From positions 1 to 64,000 of the forward strand of contig SWBL01000297.1 of assembly GCA_024195585.1 (NCBI GenBank): a DNA stretch of 64,000 nt, given 5' to 3'. This DNA comes from Aureobasidium sp. EXF-3400 (taxonomy: Eukaryota; Ascomycota; Dothideomycetes; Dothideales; Saccotheciaceae). The stretch's first letter is position 1; the number at the start of each line of letters is the position of its first letter. The notes beneath the pieces were generated by a model, which was given only the letters and a program-made list of their open reading frames with translations, searched no databases and was not told the DNA's origin. A program made the translations under genes and the position numbers. Positions 21,559 through 32,305 of this stretch are shown here, one piece after another.

Positions 21559-22985
21559 ATGCTGATGCGGTCATGGTTTCGGAACGGAGAAGCGTTTGCA
21601 GATCGCGCAACTGCATCAAGAAATCTCCGAACCTTGTCGATCTTTGCACATCTCTCCGAATTCCACTCTTTAAAGAACCTCGACTCGCTCTTAGCAGACA
21701 GGCTGAAGATGTATCAATGACAGGAGCAGCGATAGCTGGAGATATGCAGGTTTTGCACTCGACTAGATGGCATCTCTGCCCAACAGTACGATAACCTGGA
21801 CAAAGTTCTTGCGGCCGGCATTCCCATCAAGCATTGATTGTTCTCTATTCGGCACTCAGGAACGCTTCCTCCCTGTTCTACCTTTTTGTCATTGCAACAA
21901 CGCTTGAAAGACGCCATGTCGTGATACCTTGGCCCGAAGACTGTGCGATGCCCTATCTACTTTCCCAAGTGGTCGAAAATTCAGGGTCAAGCATCGCAAG
22001 ACGAAATCATACCGGGTCCAGACCATGCTTCGCCGGCTATGCCTTCTTCGAGGGCCTCCATCTTGCGAGATCAGGGAAAGAGAACTGCTTCAACTGTGCT
22101 GCCCTACAAGCAATGCTGTAATCGGCATAGCTCGAGTGAACGCCGTCTGAGACATTTGAAAAGCCTCAGCTTCGCTTCATGTTGCTACCACAACGGCTTT
22201 CGTCAACAGCATCAACACCACAGTTCTCCCTCAAAATGAGACAATCACTTCATCTATATGTATTACTGCAACTTCAAGCCCGAAATCAATCTGGAGTTGT
22301 TCACAACTTCATGATAGGTGTTGTCCAGTCTCATCTGATGTATAGACATTTGGTAGTCAAATGTAGTCTCTATAGAGAGGCATTCTATACGTATCTCCCT
22401 GTCACTGCATCTGGACTTTCCACCTCGTGATACTATGAAATTCAAATGCTATTTATGGTCGTGACCAATCTCCTTCCGCGCAACTGAGTTTTGCTTTAGA
22501 ACAGAAGGGTTTCTTCGATGGAGAGAAACTGCCGAGACCAAGGCTTCCGAGTGGAAACCACGTGCTGTATCACGTACACTTACACCTTTCCGTATCATAC
22601 TTGAAGCCAGAAGTGAAGATATCTCACTTGACAAGTGCAGCTTTGCTGTCGTATCTGTTCTCGGAGAGCTTCTAGGGCTGTTTGCACAGGAGGAACAGAG
22701 AACCGAAGGTGCTGGGCGTTCTTTGGTCTGATGAAAGCATTGACCACTCGGACATCATGACTCCACCACCAGCCTCTTCGATATGGTATCCAACCACATT
22801 GCTACGATAATCTTGCTTCATGATCATGTAGGAAGCTATGGATCTGGCGTGTTACTGGACCGTCTTCCGTATGATTTGAATCTACACTTCCTTCATGCAC
22901 ATGCGATCCAGCTTTACCTACATCAGATCAGCTTCCCGTGGAGAGAATGCTTGTATCTAACACCTAGGCATGGCTGTTGTTAACA
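21559..22985 (+). pseudogene. Candidate decayed gene or unrecognised multi-exon gene
   Basis: A single plus-strand frame reads as protein-like segments separated by about a dozen stop codons, most of them TGA. Segments include EFHSLKNLDSLLADRLKMY, CTRLDGISAQQYDNLDKVLA followed by AGIPIKH, and an 88-codon open run at 22465-22728 with no methionine (WRETAETKASEWKPRAV, FAVVSVLGELLGLFAQEEQR). No family is recognised. The frame stays the same throughout, which favours decay by point mutation, but a gene with introns or chance cannot be excluded. Codon-level evidence could not be computed. Confidence 0.3.
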
Positions 22986-23223
22986 CGATCGCTATCTCGT
23001 GGCGCTTCTCCGTTCATAACATTCCAACGGTGAACCACGAAACGTCCATCGTGCCATTGTCAGAGACTGAGATCTCCACCTCCGCCCTGCGCATCTAAGA
23101 CATTCTGCCTTCCTTCTACCATGCGCCACAGATTCTAGTCGAGAATCTGCTCTCCAGGATGCAATGACCAGAAAATGGGTCTAGATGTAGGTCCAGGCGT
23201 CCGAAAGACATGCCTTCAGTAAG

Positions 23224-23231
23224 TATATATA
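23224..23231 (+). promoter_or_regulatory. TATA-like box of the secreted GLEYA gene
   Basis: TATATATA lies 138 bp upstream of the ATG at 23362. The paralogous gene at 40219-41530 has a similar element about 111 bp upstream of its start. Confidence 0.5.
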
Positions 23232-23361
23232 CCTTTTCGAGTCCTCCAGACTCAATCCGAATCATCACCCAATCTCTATTCAGGCAATCTTCATCTTGAA
23301 CTACACTCTTATTGGGCATTCATCTTCTCGACCTTCTTCCATTCATTTTCGTCAGTCCATC

Positions 23362-25317
23362 ATGCGTGCTGTTACTGCTCTCGCAGCATGCATTGCCTTT
23401 GCCAATGCCCAGACCTTTGATATGGACATGATTTTGGCTGCAGAGCCTGTCCCTACCCCGTCTATTCCTATCGTCTACGTCACAGGTGACAATCCTACCA
23501 CAACAGCATCTGCCACAACAGTCTTGTATGTTGAGAGCCAGGCTGCGGCATCAGTTTCTTCCGAGGTTCTCGCTGCAGCAAGCAGTACTGCTCTTGACAA
23601 GCGTGCCGCTTCTAGTTGTGTGCCTCAACCTACCGGAATCTCTTATAACTCGAGTCCGGACACCGCTTCTGCTTTCTTGGCCGATGGATACTACTCGAGT
23701 GTTGCATCCGCCGCACCCACTCCTGCCGGTTATGTCAACACCTTCACCAACCTTCAAGCTTCAAATAACGCTTACGGGTATTATGTTGCCTTCATATCAC
23801 AAAGATATACTTCTTGCTGACTGGCGAGCAGATACATGGGCTACCAGCTGCTGAAGGCGTACGATACTCAGTTGTGCTCTCAGAAGTGCGACAAGATCAA
23901 TGGATGCCTTTCGTTCAACATATACTATGAGCGTGATCCTTCTGGTATGTCTGGGACTTGCTCCAAGCTAGATTCATACTAACATTGTCTAAAGTCGATC
24001 CTAACGACGCTTCCTGCTCGAACCCTTCAAGTACAACCAATATCAAGGTGAATATTATGATTAATATTTCTTCTTGACAGAGGACTGACAGCTTAGTGTG
24101 TATTCTGGGGAGGTCCTGTGCTCAAGTCCAACGCCCTCAATGCCGGACAATGGCGCAACAAATTCCAGGTCGTTATCGCCGGATCCAATGGCTACGTAAA
24201 CAAGACCATCACTCCTGCTGCTGGTTACGATGAGCCTGTAGACCTCGGTGATGCTACCATCAATGCTCCTCTGGACTGTTCTGGACACGACACTTTTATG
24301 CAGTCCAAGTTCTTTACTTCCGGTCCCTTCGACGCCAACTTGTGTGCTTCCGCCTGCTCAGCTCAGAGCGTTTACAATCTGGCCCATCCTTCTGCTGATG
24401 GTCAACCCAAGACTTGCCAGTTCTTCACCACCTACCTCCTATACAAGAATGGCGTTGCTCTTGGACAAACTTGCTCGCTCTACACTATGGCCTGGAACAC
24501 GACATATAACACAAACAAAGGATACTATTACGGCAACGATCACTACACAGTCGGCTACAGTTATGCCTTTTCAAACACGACTAACCCAGGTGCCCCTTAT
24601 GCTGCTTGTGGCTCGTCCAGCTCATCCTCTATCATTTCGAGCACTACCACCATGTCCGCTTCTTCCACCACCATGACCACTTCTACTGCAACTCCAACTT
24701 CCCTCCTCCCCGACACTTCCTGCAGTAACGCTGGCGTCCAATTTGCCTACTACCCTGGCCTTGCCAGCACACAATGGGACTACCACTCCGCCAACTACGG
24801 CCTTGACGCTGAAAACTACAAGACCGTGACTCCCAACTACACTGGCGTGACAAATTTTATCGGTGGCTTCGCCTGGAATACCTACCACCAATCCTCGACC
24901 ATCTACGGTAGCTCGCGCCCCTTCGACCACGAAAAAATGATTCTCAACCACAAAGGCTACTTCTTCGCTCCTACCTCTGGAGACTACACATTCAGTATCC
25001 CTACTGTTGACGATGCTGCATTCTTCTGGCTGGGTGACGTTGCCTATTCTGGATTCAACGAGTTTAACTATCTGCTTCTCGACAATCAAGCCAATGGCAC
25101 TCAAAGTGCTACAGTTACTCTCATGGCGGGCAAATACTACCCCATCCGTTTGATTTATGGAAATGTTGGTGGTGGCCCTGGTAGTCTGTACTTCCAGATC
25201 ACACAAGGCAGTAAAGTGGCAGTGGATTGGTCGTCGACTGTTTCGCCTTACTTCGTGCAGTACTCTTGTGATGGAACTACTGCTCCTGCTTACTCTGCCT
25301 TTGGACAGGAGACTTAG
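23362..25317 (+). CDS. Secreted GLEYA-domain adhesin-like protein, 600 aa, 4 exons
   Basis: Exons are 23362-23777, 23832-23944, 23995-24047 and 24097-25317, with introns of 49-54 bp that join in phase. The N-terminus is a signal peptide (MRAVTALAACIAFANAQ). A Ser/Ala/Thr-rich pro-region ends at a dibasic KR near residue 89. A Cys-rich segment follows (YMGYQLLKAYDTQLCSQKCD, INGCLSFNIYYERDPS, CVFWGGPVLKSNALNAGQWR). A Ser/Thr linker precedes the C-terminal GLEYA/PA14-like lectin domain at about residues 409-590 (FAYYPGLASTQWDYHSANYG, FSIPTVDDAAFFWLGDVAYS, YYPIRLIYGNVGGGPGSLYF). GLEYA domains bind sugars in fungal adhesins. No GPI signal is seen at the C-terminus, so it is probably secreted or wall-associated. 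It is a paralogue of the gene at 40219-41530, with the same 416-bp first exon length. Confidence 0.9.
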
Positions 25318-25774
25318 GAGCAGGAAGATCTTGCATGAACGAGAACTAAAAATTTCTTTTTCTCTGTATATATTACACCTTTGTCTTCCTTTTTCGCTTG
25401 TTATACGATCCCAGTCCTGTTGAAAGCTTGATGAAATTCTCAGATCATTACGTTGCCAAAAGAATCTATCCTCGGTGTATCAGAACAAAGATAACGATGT
25501 TTTACCTCTTCTCCAACAGGCCATTGCAAAGAGAAGGATACTCCCAGTACTCGTACCAGGTACTTAGAGGCGCAGACGGAGTAAAGACGGAAATAAAGGT
25601 GAGGCTCAGCCAAGCGAACGTGACCCCAGATTGATGACGCTGGAAGCTTCGGCCGGCTGTGCAAGTGCCAGTGGCCTGCTCGCCGCCTCTTCCTTTCATC
25701 AACACTTGATAACCTGAGAACCTTTTGTTCTGCACATACACCTCTACTCGACCAACGCGACACTTTACGCAGCG
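25318..25774. other. Intergenic, 457 bp
   Basis: 3' flank of the GLEYA gene and 5' region of the Bax-inhibitor gene. No other feature is seen. Confidence 0.5.
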
Positions 25775-26646
25775 ATGGCATCCACCACAAAATACCAGGC
25801 GGCGCCGACGCGCGACTCGTTCGAGGAGCAGAGCTACAGCCAGCCCCCTCCATCTTACCAGGCAGAAACCTCTGGCGTCCCTGGAGTTCCCAGAGACGAA
25901 GACGACAATGTCCCCGATGATTTCAAGGTATGTAGTATCGCTACCCACTAACAGAAGACCCAAGTACTGACACAGTACAGTTCGGTGGTTCCGTCTCCGA
26001 AGCAACTCTCGACATCCGCATGCAATTCGTCCGCAAGGTCTACTCCATCCTGACCGTCCAACTTCTTGCAACCGCCGCTCTCTCTTCCGTCTCATTCTTC
26101 AGCCCCGTCTACAAAGCATGGATTCAGACCAACCAGTGGATGATGTGGGTTTCACTGTTTGGCGCCATCGGATTCATGCTCTTGACCTTCTGGAAGCGCA
26201 AGTCATACCCCACCAACCTACTCTTCCTTGCTGGTTTCACCGCAATGGAAGCATACTCGATCAGTGTCGTCACATCCTTCTTCGAAAGCAAGATTGTGCT
26301 TGAGGCTCTGATCTTCACGCTTGGTATCTTTGTCGCACTCACCCTCTTCGCCTGCCAGACCAAGTACGACTTTACCAGCTGGATCCCCTATCTTGCCGGT
26401 GCCCTCTGGGTTGTCATCATTTTCGGCTTCATGGCAGCCTTCTTCCCTCACACCAGCACCATTGAGTTGGGATACGGCATTGTTTGTGCACTCATCTTCA
26501 GTGGCTACATCTTGGTCGACACACAGCTCATCATGAGACACTACCATGTCGAGGAGGAGATTGCAGCGTCCATCTCGCTCTACCTTGATATTATCAATCT
26601 GTTCCTGGCTATTCTCAGAATTTTGAACAGCCAGCAGAACAACTAG
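25775..26646 (+). CDS. BXI1: Bax inhibitor-1 / Bxi1 family membrane protein, 272 aa, 2 exons
   Basis: Exons are 25775-25927 and 25981-26646; the 53-bp intron (gtatgt to tacag) is in phase 0. An N-terminal cytosolic, Pro/Gln-rich tail of about 50 residues is followed by FGGSVSEATLDIRMQFVRKV, the family's typical entry to the membrane domain, and seven hydrophobic helices. Conserved features include FLAGFTAMEAYSISVV and the end of the domain GYILVDTQLIMRHY, with the aspartate pair region of the TMBIM pore (DTQ and YLDIINLFLAILRIL). Members act as pH-regulated calcium leak channels of the ER or vacuole and limit cell death; yeast Bxi1 works in the unfolded protein response. The length matches the family. 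Confidence 0.95.
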
Positions 26647-27408
26647 AGTCGAGCGGACAAGCGTAGCGGCAATGAACAAAGTGACATATTAATTGATGAA
26701 TGCGGAGTTTTGGATAGTGGGGTTGGGGTGGGTTTTGGATGGGATTCTTTTTAGCTCTGCAGTGGTAAACAACGAAGACAGGTGTTTCATGTTGTAGCGC
26801 CGAATTAGTTGTATCATGTTGGTCGTCTGAATTAATTGTATCATGTTGGTCGTAACTTCGGACCATCTCTCACAGGACATGTCTCAGACTTTGTCGGTCG
26901 GTCGTGCTCGAGCGTAAGCCAATGAGAAGGTGGAACTCGTAAACTCGGTGGAGATGGTCAGCGTGCGCTGCATCATGGCGCAAGGGCAGGACGGATAGGG
27001 GTCGGCGGGTCGCCAAGGGTCGTCTGGGGACCGTCCGACGGCGTTGCAATCGACTTTTTGATCGTTTCATCGGCTGCGTTTTGATACGCGTGTCTTCAGC
27101 CATTCACTGCCACGCGATTTTTTGATCAGCTCTTTGGAGACGGAGCTGCTTCTTGTTGCGCTTCGTTGCCAGCTTCCATCTCGTTCCCATTTGGCTTTTC
27201 TCGTCTCCCGTCCTTTCGTCCTTTGGTCCTCCGCTTGTGCTCAAGCAGACGCCCGCTTCTCCAGCTTTGAGAACCTTCGTCTAGACCGTTGAAAGACAAC
27301 AACTGGCTGAAGACGCTCGACTCGACTGCCAAACCCACCCTCACTCTCGCTCCAGCCCTGTCAATGCTGCTTGTCTAAATCGCTGCATTCCACTGTCCAT
27401 TCTCGCCA
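26647..27408. other. Intergenic, 762 bp
   Basis: 3' flank of the Bax-inhibitor gene, including a short tandem repeat (26802-26853), and the presumed promoter and leader of the ceramide synthase gene. Nothing else is recognised. Confidence 0.5.
26802..26853. repeat. Tandem repeat, two 25-bp units with a 2-bp spacer
   Basis: Two copies of a 25-bp unit containing TGTATCATGTTGGTCGT start at 26802 and 26829, a period of 27 bp, and differ by one G/A transition. They lie about 155 bp after the Bax-inhibitor stop codon, probably in or beyond the 3' UTR. Confidence 0.85.
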
Positions 27409-29003
27409 ATGGCCTCGGTCGCTTCCACTCCCGCTACCGCCCATGCTCAATCGTTCCCGCAACACCTCAACATGCCCACCTGCAACCCTACATCACAGAC
27501 GAAGAAGAGGTCAAAGAGGAAGCATGAAAGTCTTTCGAGCTCACTGTGCGCTACTCTCGTTGAGCACCAACTAGGTACATGATTTGTTCCAAGCCTTGAC
27601 ACGACAACACCAATGCTGACCTATCTATCCCAGGCCTGTCCATCAACGTACTCATGCTTCTCGTCTTGACCCACGTCTGCTTCCCTAGCCTCCGCTCTTC
27701 AACAATTCAATACTTTACCCTGTCTTACTATGACGCCCAAACCGGCCTCTACAATCCTGGATGGCAGGATCTGAAGTTTGTCTCGCTCTGTATCATAGTC
27801 TTTACCGGTCTCCGTGCTGCCGCCATGGACTATGCCCTCGTCCCAATGGCCAGAAAATGCGGCATCCACAAGAAAAAGGCTACCATTCGCTTCGCCGAGC
27901 AAGCATGGTTGGTCCTGTACTATGCCGCATTCTGGTTCCTCGGAACAGTGCGTACCGCCATAAACTCATCATGCCGTGTGTTGCGAGAGCTAACATGCGA
28001 TCCAGTATCTCGTCTACGAATCTCCATACTTCAACAACCTGCCTGCAATGTGGTCCGCCTTCCCGACGCGCTCCATGACCGGTCTCTTCAAACTCTACTA
28101 TCTGGCTCAATTCGGTTTCTGGTTGCAGCAAATTATGGTTATCAACATTGAGGAGCGCAGAAAGGACCATTGGCAAATGTTCACCCACCACATCATTACA
28201 TGCCTGCTCCTGATTGGCAGCTACGGCTACTACCAGACCAAGGTTGGCAATGTCATCTTGTGCCTGATGGATGTAGTCGATTTGGTGTTTCCTGTAAGTT
28301 TACATATGCAGGACTGGTCTTGTCCAGCGCTGACCATCGTTTTTTTGTGCAGATTGCGAAGTTGCTCAAGTACATGGGCATGCAGACCGCTTGCGACATT
28401 GCTTTTGGCGTTTTCATGCTTTCGTGGTTCGTCGCCAGACACGTCTTCTACCTCGCCGTTTGTTGGTCTATCTACGCCGATGTCCCTGTCGAGATGCCTT
28501 ACGGCTGCTACAACGCCGTCACTGGTGCCAAAACTTCCGAGGATGGCGGCAACGAGGTTCTCTCGAATGTGCTGCACGCTTACACTAGCGGCAATGGCGA
28601 TGTGTGCTTCAACGAAAAGATCCACTACGGTTTCCTGGGCCTGCTACTCGCTCTCCAGGTCATCACGATCATCTGGTTCGGCATGATCTGCCGCGTAGCA
28701 TACCGTGTGGTCTGTGGCAAGGGAGCTGATGATACTCGTTCTGACGACGAAGAAGAAGAAGAAGAGGAAGAGGAGGAAGATACCCTGGATACTGTGAGAG
28801 ATTTTTCAACAAAGGAGCCTGAGCTGCGATTGGCACCTCTGGAGGAAGAAGTCGGCGTTGAGAGTTTGCGGTTCACGCGCCGGCCGAGTCCAGCGGCCAA
28901 GCGAACCTCCGAGAAGAGCCGTGCCAGCGGTATCAGCATACCCGGCAACCACAAGGAGCTGCTGGGGCGTATCGGCTGCGACAAGCCAGCTGGTGGGTCA
29001 TAA
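27409..29003 (+). CDS. LAC1: Ceramide synthase, TLC domain (Lag1/Lac1), 472 aa, 4 exons
   Basis: Exons are 27409-27574, 27634-27947, 28006-28293 and 28353-29003, with introns of 58-59 bp. The start codon is the ATG that opens the frame joined through exon 1. The product has a basic N-terminal region (TKKRSKRKHES), then the TLC domain with its membrane helices and the Lag motif: the catalytic histidine pair at about residues 221-222 in MFTHHIITCLLL, and the acidic part CLMDVVDLVFP joined across intron 3 to IAKLLKYMGMQTACD. The enzyme acylates long-chain sphingoid bases to ceramide in the ER. The C-terminal tail carries a run of glutamates (28746-28784) and a basic end, as in fungal members. 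Symbol by similarity; fungi usually have two such genes. Confidence 0.94.
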
Positions 29004-29554
29004 GGACTCTTCTGCCTGGCCATATTCCCGTTTCTGCGTTTTTCTGTTTTTACGTCTGGGTTTTCTTTGGAGTCCTCCATATCATGGTTATGTTTCTTTC
29101 TTCCAGCCTCTCGAGACGGAGTCCATTTCTCCTTCATGACGTCGATGCATCATGATCTTTACTTAGACGGTCAGTCACCTGCCGCGAAAAAAGAAAAGGA
29201 AGGAGATGTAGAAGGTCTTATTATGGAAAGTAAAGGGAAAAAAAGTGGATGCACTTTCTTTTTTCTCGGAAATCATGATGAGAGATATGAGGTGAATGGA
29301 AACATTAGAATCCATATGGTTACGAAAGAATGACAAAAAAATTCTATTCTACAGTGTCAATCGACTGGAGAGTGGACTGAACGATGTTTCTCGCAGATGA
29401 GCAGTGATCTGGATGGGCAACTTGAGAAGGAGCGATTTGCTGATGAAACAATGACGACTAGGTCCTTCCTTGCTTGACCGAAAACAACAGTGGCAGCATC
29501 TCATATGGCAAAGCTGTAATCCCTTCTTTCCAAACTGATATGAGAATCGTTTCT
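29004..29554. other. Convergent intergenic region
   Basis: 3' flanks of ceramide synthase (+) and the SET-domain gene (-). It contains several A-rich runs (29190-29340). No gene is supported. Confidence 0.55.
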
Positions 29555-31701
29555 TCAAACATGTCCATTAATGCCTCGACAGCACCTCTTCGATGATCGG
29601 ATCAAGCACCATCCCCACATCTGCAACATCTCCTCCCAACCCTGAACAGTGCCATTCATGAGCAAGTACATCTGCTTAGCCAAACCAAAATACTCCTCCG
29701 CGTCTCCATCGTCATTTTCATCACTGCAGACACGAGACAGGTAATACAATGCTGTCGACACTGTTAGACAAGGCATACCGTAAGCACCTCTGAGCTGAAG
29801 TCTTGGCTCTTGGTCTGAGGTCTTCTCGATCCAGAAACCCCTTTCGCGAAGGTATGCCACTGCGTGTTTGCGGATTCTGGCGTTGTCGTTGAGAGAGATT
29901 GAGATGAACAGGAGAGAGGCTTGGAGGTCTTGCATGCCTATGCGAGGCAAGTGTGCGAACAGATCCTCAGGGTACATGTCCTCGAGTTTCTTGATCAAGG
30001 CTTCGACCTCGGATATAGTCTTGTCTTCGTTGACGTTTTTCAATGCGGCTTTTTGTTGGACTTGTGCGAATAACTCTACCCAGTCTGCTTTGCATTGGAC
30101 TTCGGCAGTGCATAGTGGGCACTTGCAATCAAAATGCCAGTCCCTACGCAGGATAGACCGGCGCTCTGGTTCATAAGTTGTGGCTGGCCAGTAGGATGTC
30201 GTGAGCTCTGTTCCTGCGGGCATGTCGTTGATGGCGCGGATGAAGATCATATCACCGATGAAACTTCGAAAAGTGTTTTCGACGCAAGAGTGATTCATGT
30301 AGGATGCCTGGATGTAAAGGCAGTGTGCATGCTTAGTCGAAGAACTGAGTTCGTAGCTGAAACTGTTGTAGTCGATGATATCCTTGACTTGAAAGACATC
30401 GATGATGACTTGACCGTCGACGACAGGTAGACACCTTGGAGTCTTGTAAGATGGGTTTCCATGTAAAGTAAGCAATCTCTGGGCTTGAGACGGATTAGTA
30501 AAGATCTTTTGTGCAATGTCGATCCATAGTTGTGCTCCCTGATCATGGCTGGAGTAGGCATTCTTGTTCGAACCTTCCAGTGGTTGCGTGTACCCAAAAG
30601 CCTTTTCACAGAGGACGAGATCGCCACGTTTAACGTCTGCTTTGAGGAACAATCCACGTCCGCAGCCAGGTGATACTCTTATCTCTGTCAAGTTGATGAA
30701 GCTAGCGTGGTCGAGGAGCACTTGCTCATCTTGCATGGCAATGATATCGTAGAATCCGTCTCTTTCCTCACAAAGTCTGTTTGCAACAGTCTCGCTCAAC
30801 ATACGTGCTCGCTCGTTTGTCGGAAGAAGCTTCAGGAGCCGATCAAGCAGACTCTGGGCTAGAGGGAAGTTATGTTTCCGATAGGCAGCACAGGCGGCTT
30901 GATACAAGAATTTGCGACTGCCTTCCTTGAAGTCTTTGACGCTGCAGCCCACGAGCGAGGTTAGAGCATCGGAGATGGCGAGATCATAGTGACCAGCACA
31001 CATGGCAGCAATGGATCGCTTGTAATGAAGCGCTCCTGACGCTTCAGAGGACTCCTTGGTCTTAGACGAGAGCTCTATAGCTTTAGAGTACTGAGTCATC
31101 GCTTTCGTGTATTCGCTCCTTTTCATCGCCTCCTTTGCGTCGTCTCTCCAGTCCCAGATAGATTTAGAGTCAGATCCGGGATGATTTGAGAACGCTTTTG
31201 GCATCATCTCGTGGCCTTGTGGAAGAATCATGATATCAGATGGATGGACGACTCTGATCACTGGTCCATATTCGCCCATCTCCAGACGAGGTGCTTTGAT
31301 CGCCAAAACATTGCCAGATGCAAGAATAGCCACCACTGGAACAGTGCTGGAGAAGTAAACTTCGACATGCATGACTTTGCCTGTATCATCTTCGACAACA
31401 TTCAGAACGGGAAGTAGCGGTCCTGGTTTGCGAGGCTGGCAGATGGTACGCACGATGATGACGGATCTGGAGGCCTTGCTCCTCATGCGAAGTCGGTGCA
31501 GACGGAGGACTTTCAGACCTACAAGTGGTTTTGTGCAAGGCAGGTCGCGGTGTTCGCTACGACTGAGAAGGTGCCATGTTATTGTCCTGTCAGTAGCCTA
31601 AGTCGCGTCAATATGTATGACGGTCCTCCGTTGGAGTTGAAACCTACCTTGTTGTTATGTTTCTGGACCACAACTTCTCTGGTGTCTCTTCTAGGAGGCA
31701 T
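29555..31701 (-). CDS. TPR and SET domain protein (SMYD-like), 698 aa, 2 exons, apparent 3' frameshift
   Basis: Exons are 31701-31648 and 31597-29555; the 50-bp intron begins gtaggt and ends ttag and joins in phase. The N-terminal third has a charged region and a TPR-like part (AKEAMKRSEYTKAMTQYSKA, RKFLYQAACAAYRKHNFPLA). The SET domain is split as in SMYD proteins: GRGLFLKADVKRGDLVLCEK, then SYMNHSCVENTFRSFIGDMI and AGTELTTSYW, followed by the post-SET cysteines in FDCKCPLC. The NHS motif that binds S-adenosylmethionine is intact, so protein lysine methylation is plausible. The last ~19 codons look frameshifted: from 29612 the next frame reads MVLDPIIEEVLSRH and stops at 29568, which fits the family end better than the encoded tail. 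A base missing from the G4 run at 29613-29616 would explain this. No MYND finger is seen. Confidence 0.87.
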
Positions 31702-32305
31702 TTCTGTAAGTGAGGTTAGATGGGCAAACTTGCAGATGCAGAAGTTGCAACTCCAGCAGCAAATATTGACCATTTTTGGTTCTCTTTGTGTTGTACGTCT
31801 TGCTGAAACCTCAACATACTTTCATATCAACATGTGTTGACATTCTGTTAGTGTTGTCCAGGGTTTCAGATGACCAAGCTTCCAGAAGACTGTGTCAAAG
31901 AAAGCATCAATCACATCTTATCGACAGACTCCTTTGTGGCATGTTTCACATTGCAGAGAACAAGTGGGTTTCGTGATTTGATACTGCCATGAAAAATCAG
32001 CGTGCAAGGACGTGTATTTGATTTCTATAACTTCATCCACCGAGATGGAAAACAAGAGGCAAGCAAAAAAGGAAAAGCAATTGCATCATCAACAAGCCAT
32101 TCATAGCACCAAAATAGAAGAGCTCGTCAAGTGTGTCGATCGCTATGCTGTCGTTTCGAGTCGTTAAGGGCGTTGGTGTGTTGCCGCCATGCATTGCGTT
32201 TTAGATCAAAGGAAAGGCAAGCAAAAAACGCTGTGAAGAAACAAGAAAAAGGGAAGCCTCCCAGTAGCAGCTGAGTCAGAGCAAAGTAGCTTGCATGTCT
32301 CAGTC
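31702..32305. other. Intergenic, 604 bp
   Basis: Promoter side of the SET gene and 3' flank of the DUF8035-like gene. An in-frame ATG at 31773 lies upstream of the chosen SET start and is separated from it by an acceptor-like cttacag, so a 5' leader intron is possible. Nothing else is seen. Confidence 0.5.

Larger units (their letters stand above)
21200..23361. other. Gene-poor stretch, 2.2 kb
   Basis: No intact gene is recognised. One plus-strand frame contains protein-like segments broken by stops (see the candidate relic at 21559-22985). The right end is the promoter of the secreted GLEYA gene, with a TATA box at 23224-23231. Confidence 0.5.
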
